15,043 bases of DNA from Eshraghiella sp050874365 (GCA_050874365.1 JBNMKN010000039.1:1-15043), one strand, 5' to 3'. Counted from the stretch's first letter, positions 5,557 through 13,050 are shown. The notes: generated by a model from the sequence alone, not told the origin. Program-made: numbers and translations.

Positions 5557-6532
5557 ATGCAAACATTCTTGTTGAAAGATATTTCATTCCGTTATCCGCA
5601 AGAATCGCAACAATATTTTTGCCTTCATTTTCAGGACGTAAAGCAAGCTCCCTTGCCGCGGTAAGTGCTGCCGCTGCCGATGCTCCGAGTAAAATTCCGT
5701 CTGATTCGGCTACCTCTCTTGCAGTTGCATAACTGTCCGTTCCTGTTACTTCAATTATCTCATCATACTTAAAATTACGTTTTACAACAAAAGGATGTGA
5801 GCAGCCTGTCTCTTTATGAAGCACAACCACACCGTCTATTGTGTCACGGTCTTCACCCGGTACATATAACGAATCTTTTGTTGGCTGGACACCGACGATT
5901 TTAACGCCCGGTACATTATCCTGAAGATATGAACCTACACCTGCTAAAGTTCCTGCTGTTCCGGCAAGCATTACGGCAATATCAATTTTTCCGTCCGTAT
6001 CTGCCACAAGCTCAGGACCTGTGGTTTTATAATGTGACTCAGGATTGGCTTCGTTGAAAAGCTGTCCGAGATAATAATATCCGTTTTCTTCTGCTTCTTC
6101 GGCAACCGCTGCCATAATCCTCTGAACATCAAAACCGTAATTTTTGATGATATCGGTAAAACCTTTTATCAGTGTAATATCCCTTACTTCCGCACCGTAA
6201 GCCTTCATAATCTGTACACGTTCAGGTGTGCATCCCGGCTCCATATAAATAATTGCGTGGTATCCTTTGGTAGCGCAGAAAGCCGCAAGTGCAATTCCCG
6301 TATTACCGCTTGTTGTCTCAATGATTGTTCCGCCCGGTTTAATCTTTCCCTCTTTCTCAGCCTGCTCAACCATTCCCAGTACAGCCCTGTCTTTTACGCT
6401 TCCTGTCGGATTAAAATACTCAAGTTTGCCAAGAACCTTAGCCTTGAGATTATTGTTTTTTTCAAAATTAACCAGTTCAATTAATGGTGTATGTCCTACT
6501 AACTGTGTTATGCTTGTATAAATGTTGCTCAT
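5555..6532 (-). CDS. cysK: Cysteine synthase-like PLP enzyme (CysK family, divergent)
   Basis: This 325-residue fold-type II PLP enzyme has family landmarks in order: Q-L-V-G-H-T-P-L-I-E-L at the N-terminus, N-P-T-G-S-V-K-D-R with the PLP-binding Lys47, and T-S-G-N-T-G (74-79) for substrate carboxylate binding. CysK makes L-cysteine from O-acetylserine and sulfide. Several segments depart from the canonical enzyme. The phosphate loop is G-T-A-G-T instead of GTGGT (191-195). The C-terminal GISSGAA is G-A-S-A-A-A-A (283-289), PDTGERY is A-D-N-G-M-K-Y, and the loop usually reading M-S-x-E-R-R is C-T-P-E-R-V. A different acceptor or donor is therefore possible. The ATG has AGAGG upstream. It is last in an operon with an SDR and a LanC-like protein. 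Confidence 0.85.
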   Translation of the reverse strand: MSNIYTSITQLVGHTPLIELVNFEKNNNLKAKVLGKLEYFNPTGSVKDRAVLGMVEQAEKEGKIKPGGTIIETTSGNTGIALAAFCATKGYHAIIYMEPGCTPERVQIMKAYGAEVRDITLIKGFTDIIKNYGFDVQRIMAAVAEEAEENGYYYLGQLFNEANPESHYKTTGPELVADTDGKIDIAVMLAGTAGTLAGVGSYLQDNVPGVKIVGVQPTKDSLYVPGEDRDTIDGVVVLHKETGCSHPFVVKRNFKYDEIIEVTGTDSYATAREVAESDGILLGASAAAALTAARELALRPENEGKNIVAILADNGMKYLSTRMFA

Positions 6533-6550
6533 AATTTTCCTCTTTTCTGT

Positions 6551-7906
6551 TTATAAAAACTCAAATATTGATGTAACTTCTTTATTTTCCAACTTTCCGT
6601 ACAATGAAAGAAGCGAACCTGCGACACCTGCCGCACCTATATAATAGCCAAGGTATGCGTCCACATTCCAAGGCATTACCCTCGTCCATGCGTTATACCA
6701 GCGTGTGCCCTTTACGTCCCTGAAAGCGTCGCCTATGAGTTTGCCGGATGTTTCTATTGCTTTCTGCTTATATATCTCATCACCGGCTGTTGTTATCCCG
6801 TCAGCAAAATGTAAAAGTACACCTGCCGCCCCACAGCATACGCAGTCATTCCAGTAGCCCGGCGACCATTTTCTCTCTGCACCTGCTTTTATAAGTGCTT
6901 CTGTCTGCTGTCTGTAGAATTTAATATATCTGTCATCACCTGTAGCCTTAAAAAGTTCTTTTGCCACAACGCCTTCACCCACAGGGCCATGACACAGGCT
7001 GAGATAAAAGACATCGAAATGTTCTCCCGTATCTTTCCAGTAAATATAAGGAACTATCGCTGCATTACCGTCCTTTACGGCAATCTTTTCAAGGAAATCA
7101 AATCCCTTAACCGCATACGAAAGATAATAGTCATCCTTCGTTGCCTCGTAATATTTTGTTAAAAGGTGTACAATTCCTGCTGTTCCGTGGGCAAAATTAG
7201 GAATAACTCCGCCGCTCGGAAGATTTTTAAAATAATTATTTATTTCGAGAAAATTCCAATTAACCGTTCCGTCATCGTTATTGACAACAAGGCTTATTAT
7301 GTAATCAAGGGCTTCCTTGGCATATTGTAAGTATTTCTTTTCGCCTGTGATTTCTGCAAGATATATCCAATATGCTACGGTACTGCCGTCTCCCATATAA
7401 TCAATGAGGTTATACCAATGGATTGTACCTTCTTCACGTACTGCCTGTTCATATACCGTGTCACCTGCTTTTTTGGCATACTCACGATATTTTTCTTCGC
7501 CTGTCTTTTTATAAAGAAGTTCTGCAAATAATCCTTCTCCCGACAGACCTGTGTGTATTCCCGGCTTTTTGCCAAGCTCCGGTGTGAACGTATCAAGAAG
7601 ATATTCTCCTGCTTCAACCGCTTCTTCAAGATATTCTTTTTTACCTGTTACTTCATATAACTGTATGTAAAAATAACCTATTCCCGCAGCTCCCGAATAA
7701 ATCGTCCTGTCCGTAAGCTTTCCTGCAAGCTCATCCCCATCTGACGAGCCCTCGCCGCTGCTTATCTTCCAGCTTTTGCCTTTTGCTTTCTTTACTTCAT
7801 ATCTCTTAAGCCATTTTGCAACATCCTCCGCTATTCCTACGTACTTATCCGGAGTCTGTTCTTCAAAAATATTTATTTTGTTATATGTAATTTTCTGTAT
7901 GCTCAT
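6551..7906 (-). CDS. Stand-alone LanC-like protein with a CCG zinc motif
   Basis: This 451-residue protein shows the repeated glycine-loop pattern of the LanC alpha/alpha toroid: G-A-A-G near 72, G-L-S-G near 120, A-H-G-T-A-G at 239-244, G-P-V-G near 307, G-A-A-G near 359 and G-A-A-G near 425. LanC cyclases use zinc to activate cysteine thiols for addition to dehydroamino acids. The NisC ligands Cys, Cys-His-Gly appear here as L-C-H-G (Cys305) and C-V-C-C-G (Cys357, Cys358), so the third ligand would be Cys as in ProcM-type LanM enzymes. His240 matches the conserved AHG histidine, whereas the position of NisC Arg280 appears to be Tyr. No dehydratase, peptidase-transporter or precursor peptide is nearby. 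ATG 7906 has AAGGAG. It sits between SDR and CysK-like genes with 18-base gaps on both sides. Confidence 0.88.
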   Translation of the reverse strand: MSIQKITYNKINIFEEQTPDKYVGIAEDVAKWLKRYEVKKAKGKSWKISSGEGSSDGDELAGKLTDRTIYSGAAGIGYFYIQLYEVTGKKEYLEEAVEAGEYLLDTFTPELGKKPGIHTGLSGEGLFAELLYKKTGEEKYREYAKKAGDTVYEQAVREEGTIHWYNLIDYMGDGSTVAYWIYLAEITGEKKYLQYAKEALDYIISLVVNNDDGTVNWNFLEINNYFKNLPSGGVIPNFAHGTAGIVHLLTKYYEATKDDYYLSYAVKGFDFLEKIAVKDGNAAIVPYIYWKDTGEHFDVFYLSLCHGPVGEGVVAKELFKATGDDRYIKFYRQQTEALIKAGAERKWSPGYWNDCVCCGAAGVLLHFADGITTAGDEIYKQKAIETSGKLIGDAFRDVKGTRWYNAWTRVMPWNVDAYLGYYIGAAGVAGSLLSLYGKLENKEVTSIFEFL

Positions 7907-7924
7907 CCGACTCTCTCCTTACAA

Positions 7925-8692
7925 CTAATTGCATGATATTCCACCGTCTACAACAAGTTTGGCACCGTTAATAAATTTGGCTCTGTCACTTGCCAGATAC
8001 AGAACGGCTTCTGCAATATCTTCTGTCTGTCCAAAAGGCATCTGTGAATCCATTCCCGAACGGATTCTTGACAATCCAAACTCACTTTCTGTATCAAGAC
8101 CTGAAACCATACCTGTGCGTATTGCTCCGGGACACACCATATTGCTTCTTATCCCCTTGTGCATATATGTGTAAGCTGTATGTTCGCATAATCCTATAAG
8201 TCCGTGTTTGGCTACCGTATATGCAACACTTGAGCGGCATCCTCGTAAACCTGCCACGGAAGCAATCGTTACAATATTACCGCCCTGCTCCTGTTTTAAC
8301 ATCTGTTCCACAGCTGCCCTTATCGCATACATAGGTCCCGTTAAATCAACTGCGATTATACGTTCCCAGTCTTCATTTGTGGTCTCGGTAACAGGTTCAC
8401 TCTTTCCTGCAATTCCTGCATTATTAACAAGAATATCTATCTTTCCAGTCGCTTCAACTGCCTTATATATCATATTTTCGTTTACATCCTGTCTTGATAT
8501 GTCTCCGGCATACGTTATAAGATTTTCGTTATTAACGCTCTTTTTTAATTCTTCCAGAGTATTTTCATTAATATCGACAGCAATAACAGTTGCACCCTCT
8601 GCTAAAAATTCTTCTGTTATTTTTCTTCCCATGCCTGCTCCGGCACCTGTTACAACAACACTTTTTCCTGTAAAAAGATTTTCACGACTCAT
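7925..8692 (-). CDS. Short-chain dehydrogenase/reductase (SDR)
   Basis: This 255-residue classical SDR has the NAD(P) motif T-G-A-G-A-G-M-G (15-22), an acidic residue after the second strand (Asp40, favouring NAD(H)), N-N-A-G (90-93) and the catalytic set Ser145, Tyr158 and Lys162 (A-Y-T-V-A-K). The C-terminal D-G-G-I-S-C-N is also typical. It oxidises or reduces a hydroxyl or carbonyl group in the cytoplasm; the substrate cannot be read from sequence. It is the first gene of the SDR, LanC-like, CysK-like operon. The ATG at 8692 follows AGGAG at about 10 bases. The upstream 120 bases are very AT-rich and contain inverted repeats but no convincing promoter with both boxes. Confidence 0.92.
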   Translation of the reverse strand: MSRENLFTGKSVVVTGAGAGMGRKITEEFLAEGATVIAVDINENTLEELKKSVNNENLITYAGDISRQDVNENMIYKAVEATGKIDILVNNAGIAGKSEPVTETTNEDWERIIAVDLTGPMYAIRAAVEQMLKQEQGGNIVTIASVAGLRGCRSSVAYTVAKHGLIGLCEHTAYTYMHKGIRSNMVCPGAIRTGMVSGLDTESEFGLSRIRSGMDSQMPFGQTEDIAEAVLYLASDRAKFINGAKLVVDGGISCN

Positions 8693-8758
8693 ATCTTATG
8701 TTCTCCTACTATTTCTCTAGGTATTATCTGATATGAGTGTATAATATCACTGTTAATT

Positions 8759-8780
8759 AATTTAGTATAATCCCTAAATT
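8759..8780. promoter_or_regulatory. Inverted repeat upstream of the SDR operon, possible operator
   Basis: AATTTAG (8759-8765) and CTAAATT (8774-8780) form a perfect 7-base inverted repeat around an 8-base centre. The minus strand across the centre reads TATACT, a possible -10 about 70 bases before the SDR start. A second inverted repeat, TGATAT-N9-ATATCA, lies just downstream at 8729-8749. In such AT-rich DNA this may be chance. The repeat is also close enough to the end of the upstream gene (8814) to act as a weak transcript-end hairpin. Confidence 0.3.
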
Positions 8781-8813
8781 TTATTATCACTTATAGGTAA
8801 AAACTATAACAAA

Positions 8814-9578
8814 TTAATTGCCAGCCCTGAACGGCTCAGGATATATACGGGGTTCGTCCGTCATTTTACGCCATTCCATATGTTTTAACTTAATTACCTT
8901 ATCAAGCGCAACCACATCCGGTTCCTCATCCACTCTGAGGTAGGACTTTGGCATAGGTGTAGCGGCAAGACCAGATAACTGCGACATAATTACCTGTGCC
9001 TTAACCAGTGCTTCCGAATATACTTTGCTTTCAAGTCCTGTAACTCCTGTGAAAACGCTTACATTCACAGGCTTTCCGTGCATAATTATCTCAACCCCCA
9101 CGTATGTACAATTAGTAACTATGTCTGTTCTTCTCGTATCCCTTGTCTTTTCTTTACCAAAAAGGACACCGCCTGCCGCCGCACCTGCGGCACCGTACAT
9201 TGAACCGCCTGCAAGTGCACCACCGATTGATGGCTTAAATTTCGTCTTAACACGCCCCGATGTAACCGTACTGTTACTTATACTTGTGATAAGCCTCGTC
9301 TTACCGATATTTTCAAAAAGATAATCCGTTCCGTTAATCCTTATCTTGCCCTCTGTACGGTTCACAATAATATTTTTCTTATAGAGAGGTTTCCATCTGG
9401 CTTCCTGAAGCTTCTTAATAACTTTAAGTCTTGCTTCGGACAGGCTCTTCTCTTCAAATTGCAGCTTCTTAAGCTTCTTATCGTACTGCTTATCCGTCCT
9501 GCGTCTGATTTTTTTATTGACTTTTTCACGATATTTCAAATCATTTTCGTATTTAAAACGCTTCTTTTCTTCATTCAT
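8814..9578 (-). CDS. Uncharacterised basic coiled-coil protein with a glycine zipper
   Basis: The product has 254 residues and is not recognised. Residues 1-65 are highly charged and rich in Lys, Arg and Glu, predicting a helical or coiled-coil arm. A beta-rich stretch follows (about 70-110: N-I-I-V-N-R-T-E-G-K-I-R-I-N-G-T-D-Y-L-F). A glycine-zipper-like hydrophobic segment (about 119-141) holds G-G-A-L-A-G-G and G-A-A-G-A-A-A-G-G. A further beta-rich region (about 155-200) contains V-G-V-E-I-I-M-H-G-K-P. A PH-like small domain interrupted by a membrane-active zipper is one reading. The chosen ATG (9576-9578) is well spaced from GAGGTG; a GTG three codons upstream lies inside that ribosome-binding site. 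It is probably co-transcribed with the 66-residue gene upstream. Confidence 0.75.
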   Translation of the reverse strand: MNEEKKRFKYENDLKYREKVNKKIRRRTDKQYDKKLKKLQFEEKSLSEARLKVIKKLQEARWKPLYKKNIIVNRTEGKIRINGTDYLFENIGKTRLITSISNSTVTSGRVKTKFKPSIGGALAGGSMYGAAGAAAGGVLFGKEKTRDTRRTDIVTNCTYVGVEIIMHGKPVNVSVFTGVTGLESKVYSEALVKAQVIMSQLSGLAATPMPKSYLRVDEEPDVVALDKVIKLKHMEWRKMTDEPRIYPEPFRAGN

Positions 9579-9619
9579 AAAAGCCACCTCACCTGTTTAT
9601 CTATACATATCTTACCTTA

Positions 9620-9820
9620 TTACCTGTCCAAAAAACAGGACAAATCATCAAGAACCGAGCCTTCATCAAGTTTTTTTTCATATAAAAAGCTGTCTTTTAC
9701 GCTTAAAAATCTGCGGTTACCGTTCTCGTCTTCAAGGGTAACCGTAACTTTTGGAGACTCACCCTCTTTAAGTTCTTCACAGCCGTAATCGCCATCAAAA
9801 ATATTAAGTATTTTCCACAT
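9620..9820 (-). CDS. Small acidic protein of unknown function (66 residues)
   Basis: It starts MWKILNIFDGDYGCEELKEG and ends L-D-E-G-S-V-L-D-D-L-S-C-F-L-D-R. It is strongly acidic, has no signal or membrane segment, and is not recognised. The middle (P-K-V-T-V-T-L-E-D-E-N-G-N-R-R-F-L-S-V) alternates like a two-stranded beta hairpin, followed by a predicted helix. A strong AAGGAGG precedes the ATG and a good promoter lies upstream, which supports a real gene. It is followed after about 40 bases by the basic glycine-zipper protein. The opposite charges of the two products hint that they might interact, but this is speculative. Confidence 0.75.
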   Translation of the reverse strand: MWKILNIFDGDYGCEELKEGESPKVTVTLEDENGNRRFLSVKDSFLYEKKLDEGSVLDDLSCFLDR

Positions 9821-9843
9821 ATTGACCTCCTTGGATTATTAGT

Positions 9844-9872
9844 ATAATAGATAATTTCCTGACTTTTTTCAA
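9844..9872 (-). promoter_or_regulatory. Promoter of the 66-residue protein operon
   Basis: On the minus strand TTGAAA (9867-9872) and TATTAT (9844-9849) are separated by 17 bases, 24 bases before the start codon at 9820. An inverted repeat ATTTCCT/AGGAAAT (9854-9860 and 9872-9878) spans the -35 region and could be an operator. Confidence 0.6.
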
Positions 9873-9887
9873 GGAAATCCTGCAACG

Positions 9888-9919
9888 AAAAACAGCCGCA
9901 GTATAAGCCACGGCTGTTT
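9888..9919 (-). terminator. Intrinsic terminator after ohyA
   Basis: AAACAGCCG (9911-9919 in transcript sense) pairs with CGGCTGTTT (9890-9898) over 9 bp around a 12-base loop. The transcript continues with a short run of U (TTTTTCG). It lies 12 bases after the ohyA stop. Confidence 0.75.
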
Positions 9920-9930
9920 GCACTATTTTA

Positions 9931-11724
9931 CTATTCTATCAATCCGCTCTCTTTTAAAAGGATTTCAACATCGGTTCCTTTTACCTTCTTTAAAACAGTT
10001 TTAAGAAGCATCTTTTCTTTTATCGTAAGCGGAATATCCGTAATCGGTTTCTTGTCTATTGCGTAATAGCATGCCCTCAAAAGTTCACGGACATCATATT
10101 TGCTTCCCCATACCTCTGGCACACCTCTGTCTATGTCAAGAAGCGTATACACACTTTCCATTCCTGTTCTCATAGAATACTCTATCGTAAAAATAGTGTC
10201 CCTAGGAGTCTCCGTAAACTGTCCTAAAAATGCGAAGTTGACCGCACCGTCAGGTACTACATGAGGACGGTCCTCATTTTTTCTTGGCTGGAAAAATGCG
10301 TTGATATATGGCATAAAACAGGTTGTGGTGTTACAACTGTCTGCTGCCAGAGTATCTATCTCATTCTCAGGCACGCCGATATGATAAAGCCACTCTTCAC
10401 AGACTTCTTTACCTGTACATTCACGCATAGGTTTTTTAACATAATTTCCCTCTTTGTTGGTATTCAGTGCATAAAGCCATACAAGAACCATATCTGGATT
10501 CTGTGATTTAAACTGTGGCTGGCGGTTAATAGTCCATGATAAATACCAGTTGTCCATACTGTCTTTCACCGTGACAATACCGCCTGTTGTAACTTTGCCC
10601 TCCCTTGGATCCCTCTTGCATACATCAATTATGTGTTTAATTACTTTCTCATCCGAGGTGGCAACGGTGGCACTCATCCAATTGGTTGCTTCAATATTGT
10701 TACAAAAAGCATCAGGATTACCGTATTCCCCATGGACAGCCTGTTTCGCTATGTTTTTCCACATATCCCATGAATCCCCTCTGCCGTCTTTCAGGTTAGA
10801 AAGGTCAGGTGCATGATTCTGGTCTCCGTAACAGGTTGTATCGGTGCAACAGCCATTGGTAATAAATACAAGGTCATCTTCTATCAAATCAATGGTCTGT
10901 TCTTTGCCATCTTTAATGTAGACAATCTGTTTTGCTATCTTTTTACTTCCTACAGTTTCGATAATTACATTTTTAACATCCATGCCATATTCAATCCTTA
11001 CGCCATGACTTTCAAGATATTTTACAAGAGGAAGAATAAGGCTTTCATACTGGTTGTACTTCGTAAATCTGAGTGCGCTGAAATCAGGAAGTCCGTCAAT
11101 ATGATGGACATATCTGCAAAGATAACGTTTCATTTCAAGAGCACTTGACCAACGCTGGAAAGCAAACATTGTCTGCCAGTAGAGCCAGAAATTGGTTTTC
11201 CAGAAGCTGTCCGGCAGAACCTCTGATATTTTCTTTCCCTCCAAATCTTTTTCAGGTGTTATAAAAAGTTTTGAAAGAGCAAGTGCGGACTCTTTATCAA
11301 GCCCGAATTTCTTGTCTGTATGTGCATCCTGTCCGCGTTTTACCGTCGCCCTGCAAAGAGAGTAGTTAGGGTCATGCTTATTAAGCCAGTAATATTCATC
11401 GAGAACCGACGCTCCCGGTGTTTCAAGTGACGGAACATCCCTGAACATATCCCACATTACCTCAAAGTGGTTATCCATTTCTCTTCCGCCTCTCATAAAG
11501 AAGCCTTTTGTTATATCTTTTCTTCCGTCACAGCTTCCGCCTGCAAGCTCCAGTTTTTCAAGAAGATGTATATGTTCCCCTTTCATCTGTCCGTCTCTCA
11601 CAAGATAAAACGCTGCCGTCAGTCCTGCAAGACCTGTTCCTATAATATATGCCGATTTTTTATCTACCCCTGCCGGTTTTTCCGGATGTGCAAATGATTC
11701 ATAAGTTCCTGCTGAATAATACAT
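9931..11724 (-). CDS. ohyA: Oleate hydratase (myosin-cross-reactive antigen family)
   Basis: This full-length 597-residue FAD enzyme hydrates the cis-9 double bond of oleate and related fatty acids to 10-hydroxy fatty acids. It works on free fatty acids at the membrane surface and detoxifies them. The dinucleotide motif Y-I-I-G-T-G-L-A-G-L-T-A-A lies at 26-38. The signature R-G-G-R-E-M-D-N-H-F-E (78-88) places Glu82 at the position of the catalytic acid in S. aureus OhyA. Tyr201 (M-K-R-Y-L-C-R-Y) also falls at the known catalytic tyrosine position. The C-terminal lipid-binding region is present. The ATG at 11724 follows AGGAGG. A terminator follows the upstream TetR gene, so ohyA should have its own promoter, perhaps around TACAAT near 11762, although no good -35 is seen. 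Confidence 0.97.
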   Translation of the reverse strand: MYYSAGTYESFAHPEKPAGVDKKSAYIIGTGLAGLTAAFYLVRDGQMKGEHIHLLEKLELAGGSCDGRKDITKGFFMRGGREMDNHFEVMWDMFRDVPSLETPGASVLDEYYWLNKHDPNYSLCRATVKRGQDAHTDKKFGLDKESALALSKLFITPEKDLEGKKISEVLPDSFWKTNFWLYWQTMFAFQRWSSALEMKRYLCRYVHHIDGLPDFSALRFTKYNQYESLILPLVKYLESHGVRIEYGMDVKNVIIETVGSKKIAKQIVYIKDGKEQTIDLIEDDLVFITNGCCTDTTCYGDQNHAPDLSNLKDGRGDSWDMWKNIAKQAVHGEYGNPDAFCNNIEATNWMSATVATSDEKVIKHIIDVCKRDPREGKVTTGGIVTVKDSMDNWYLSWTINRQPQFKSQNPDMVLVWLYALNTNKEGNYVKKPMRECTGKEVCEEWLYHIGVPENEIDTLAADSCNTTTCFMPYINAFFQPRKNEDRPHVVPDGAVNFAFLGQFTETPRDTIFTIEYSMRTGMESVYTLLDIDRGVPEVWGSKYDVRELLRACYYAIDKKPITDIPLTIKEKMLLKTVLKKVKGTDVEILLKESGLIE

Positions 11725-11776
11725 AACGAGTACCTCCTGCTGTTTTTATTTTGTAATTAGATTGTACCTATATTCA

Positions 11777-11798
11777 TTTTGCACCGCCATAAGCAAAA
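11777..11798. promoter_or_regulatory. Inverted repeat upstream of ohyA, possible regulator site
   Basis: TTTTGC (11777-11782) and GCAAAA (11793-11798) form an inverted repeat with a 10-base GC-containing centre, about 55-75 bases before the ohyA start. It is a candidate site for the neighbouring TetR regulator. One arm overlaps the U-tract of the upstream terminator, so its symmetry may be coincidental. Confidence 0.3.
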
Positions 11799-11829
11799 AA
11801 ATACCCATGATAAATAATTTATCACAGGT
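11794..11829 (-). terminator. Intrinsic terminator after the TetR regulator of the ohyA locus
   Basis: In the transcript ACCUGUGAUAAA pairs with UUUAUCAUGGGU (11803-11829) over 12 pairs, two of them G-U, around a UUA loop. AUUUUUUUG follows. It separates the regulator transcript from ohyA. Confidence 0.85.
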
Positions 11830-11868
11830 AAAAAACTGTTGTTTTTTTTATCAAATTCCACAGTTTGA

Positions 11869-12423
11869 TTAAATTTTAAATCTGTCTAACGCCATTTTAA
11901 ACGAGTCTTGTATTACAAGTGCAAATCTATGGACTATTTTCTCCGGTTCTTCTTTCATATCATCTTTTATCCAGTCTAACATAAGACCCACAAAACTGTA
12001 AGAATATACCCTTGCTATAAATTTTTTATCTTCCTCACGCACCGTCATATCCACAGATTCTTCCTCTATAACACCCATCAAAAGATTGTCTGCAAGAGGT
12101 TTAAGGTATTTTTCCACCTGTTCCCTGTCAACGCAGTGATACACGTTCATTATAAAAGGTTTATTTTCCTGAACTGCCTTAAAAATCTGTATAAATCCCT
12201 GCTGCCATGTGTCATGTGTCTTTTTCTCTTCCAGAGCTTTTCTTGCGTCTTCAAGGCAGGACCACTCCACAAGGTCATAAATATCCTGAAAATGATAGTA
12301 AAACGTCATTCTGTTAATTCCGCAGTCCTCCGCAATATCACTTATTGTTATTTTGTTAAGAGGCTTCTTTAACAAAAGATTTTTTAATGACTGTTCAAGT
12401 GCCCTTTTTGTAATTTGTGACAT
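11869..12423 (-). CDS. TetR-family regulator with DhaS-like C-terminal domain
   Basis: This 184-residue protein has a TetR helix-turn-helix at the N-terminus (about 5-52): T-K-R-A-L-E-Q-S-L-K-N-L-L, I-T-I-S-D-I-A-E-D-C-G-I-N-R-M-T-F-Y-Y-H-F. The C-terminal region (about 75-180), with F-I-M-N-V-Y and a final D-W-I-K-D-D-M hinge, resembles the TetR_C_7 domain of DhaS-type proteins. It is the likely controller of ohyA just downstream, perhaps sensing fatty acids, but this is inferred from position alone. The ATG at 12423 follows AAGGAG. It starts 17 bases after the 178-residue gene and is probably transcribed with it. Confidence 0.9.
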   Translation of the reverse strand: MSQITKRALEQSLKNLLLKKPLNKITISDIAEDCGINRMTFYYHFQDIYDLVEWSCLEDARKALEEKKTHDTWQQGFIQIFKAVQENKPFIMNVYHCVDREQVEKYLKPLADNLLMGVIEEESVDMTVREEDKKFIARVYSYSFVGLMLDWIKDDMKEEPEKIVHRFALVIQDSFKMALDRFKI

Positions 12424-12440
12424 ATCAACACTCCTTGCCT

Positions 12441-12977
12441 TTAGTAGTATTTCGCGATTACATCATCCGACCAGATATGCGCTTCTATATATCTTTCAGG
12501 TCCCAAAAGCCCGTCGGGATTCCATTCCTGCGGGTATCCGTACTTCTCAATTATCTCCAGTATTTCATCGTAAGTATACAGCTTTTTTCTATACTCTTTG
12601 CCGTCATTTACTCTGTCGCTGAATGTGGGATGTGAGTCTCCGTAAGTAAAAGATATTGTATTTTTATCAAACTCGTCAATATCTATTTTGATAAATTCCG
12701 GCTTTTCATACCATGATGATAAAAAAGGACATTCTCCCACAACCATATATTGCGGAACCTGTCTTGTAATTATTCCACCTTTTTTCAGAAATTCTCGCCT
12801 CAAAATTTCTTCGTAATAATGGCGTTTTTCAAGATATTCTTCGCTTCTCTGATTGCAGAAGGCGTTGCTTTTCTCTGCCTTGAGTCTTTGCATTATCTTC
12901 TCCGCTTCTTCATCAGGCAATTCGGATATGTTTTTAAAGGGACCTAAATCACGGTCATAGTAATGGTAAAGGTACAT
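12441..12977 (-). CDS. Conserved hypothetical protein, 178 residues
   Basis: The protein begins MYLYHYYDRDLGPFKNISEL and contains Y-L-E-K-R-H-Y-Y-E-E-I-L-R-R-E-F, P-Q-Y-M-V-V-G-E-C-P-F-L-S-S-W and I-S-F-T-Y-G-D-S-H-P-T-F-S. I recognise this as the kind of conserved hypothetical protein common in Firmicutes but know no assigned function. It is soluble, without a signal or membrane segment, and rich in aromatic and charged residues. The ATG at 12977 is chosen because AAGGAGG precedes it by 5 bases. An in-frame ATG 54 bases upstream would place the promoter and ribosome-binding site inside the gene. A TATAAT (12999-13004) lies just upstream with a weak -35. It is divergent from the FAD oxidoreductase and upstream of the TetR gene. 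Confidence 0.82.
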   Translation of the reverse strand: MYLYHYYDRDLGPFKNISELPDEEAEKIMQRLKAEKSNAFCNQRSEEYLEKRHYYEEILRREFLKKGGIITRQVPQYMVVGECPFLSSWYEKPEFIKIDIDEFDKNTISFTYGDSHPTFSDRVNDGKEYRKKLYTYDEILEIIEKYGYPQEWNPDGLLGPERYIEAHIWSDDVIAKYY

Positions 12978-13050
12978 GGGTGCCTCCTTCTTTAACCTAT
13001 TATATTTTAATATTATCCATTTCCCCATCAAAAATCAACCTCCGCTCTAT

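Noticed and set aside
8693..8813. Lanthipeptide precursor gene upstream of the SDR, LanC-like, CysK-like operon
   Set aside because: The AT-rich gap shows no plausible small ORF with a leader and a Ser/Thr/Cys-rich core, and the gaps inside the operon are only 18 bases.
9579..9587. GTG start at 9587 for the glycine-zipper protein
   Set aside because: The GTG is part of the GAGGTG ribosome-binding site that serves the ATG at 9578.
11850..11869. Hairpin ATCAAA/TTTGAT at the end of the TetR gene as its terminator
   Set aside because: It is followed by an A-run, not a U-run, in the transcript; the real terminator is the 12-bp hairpin with a U-tract just downstream at 11794-11829.
12978..13031. 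Longer start of the 178-residue protein at 13031
   Set aside because: The extra 18 residues read through an AAGGAGG site ideally placed for the ATG at 12977, and through the TATAAT region.
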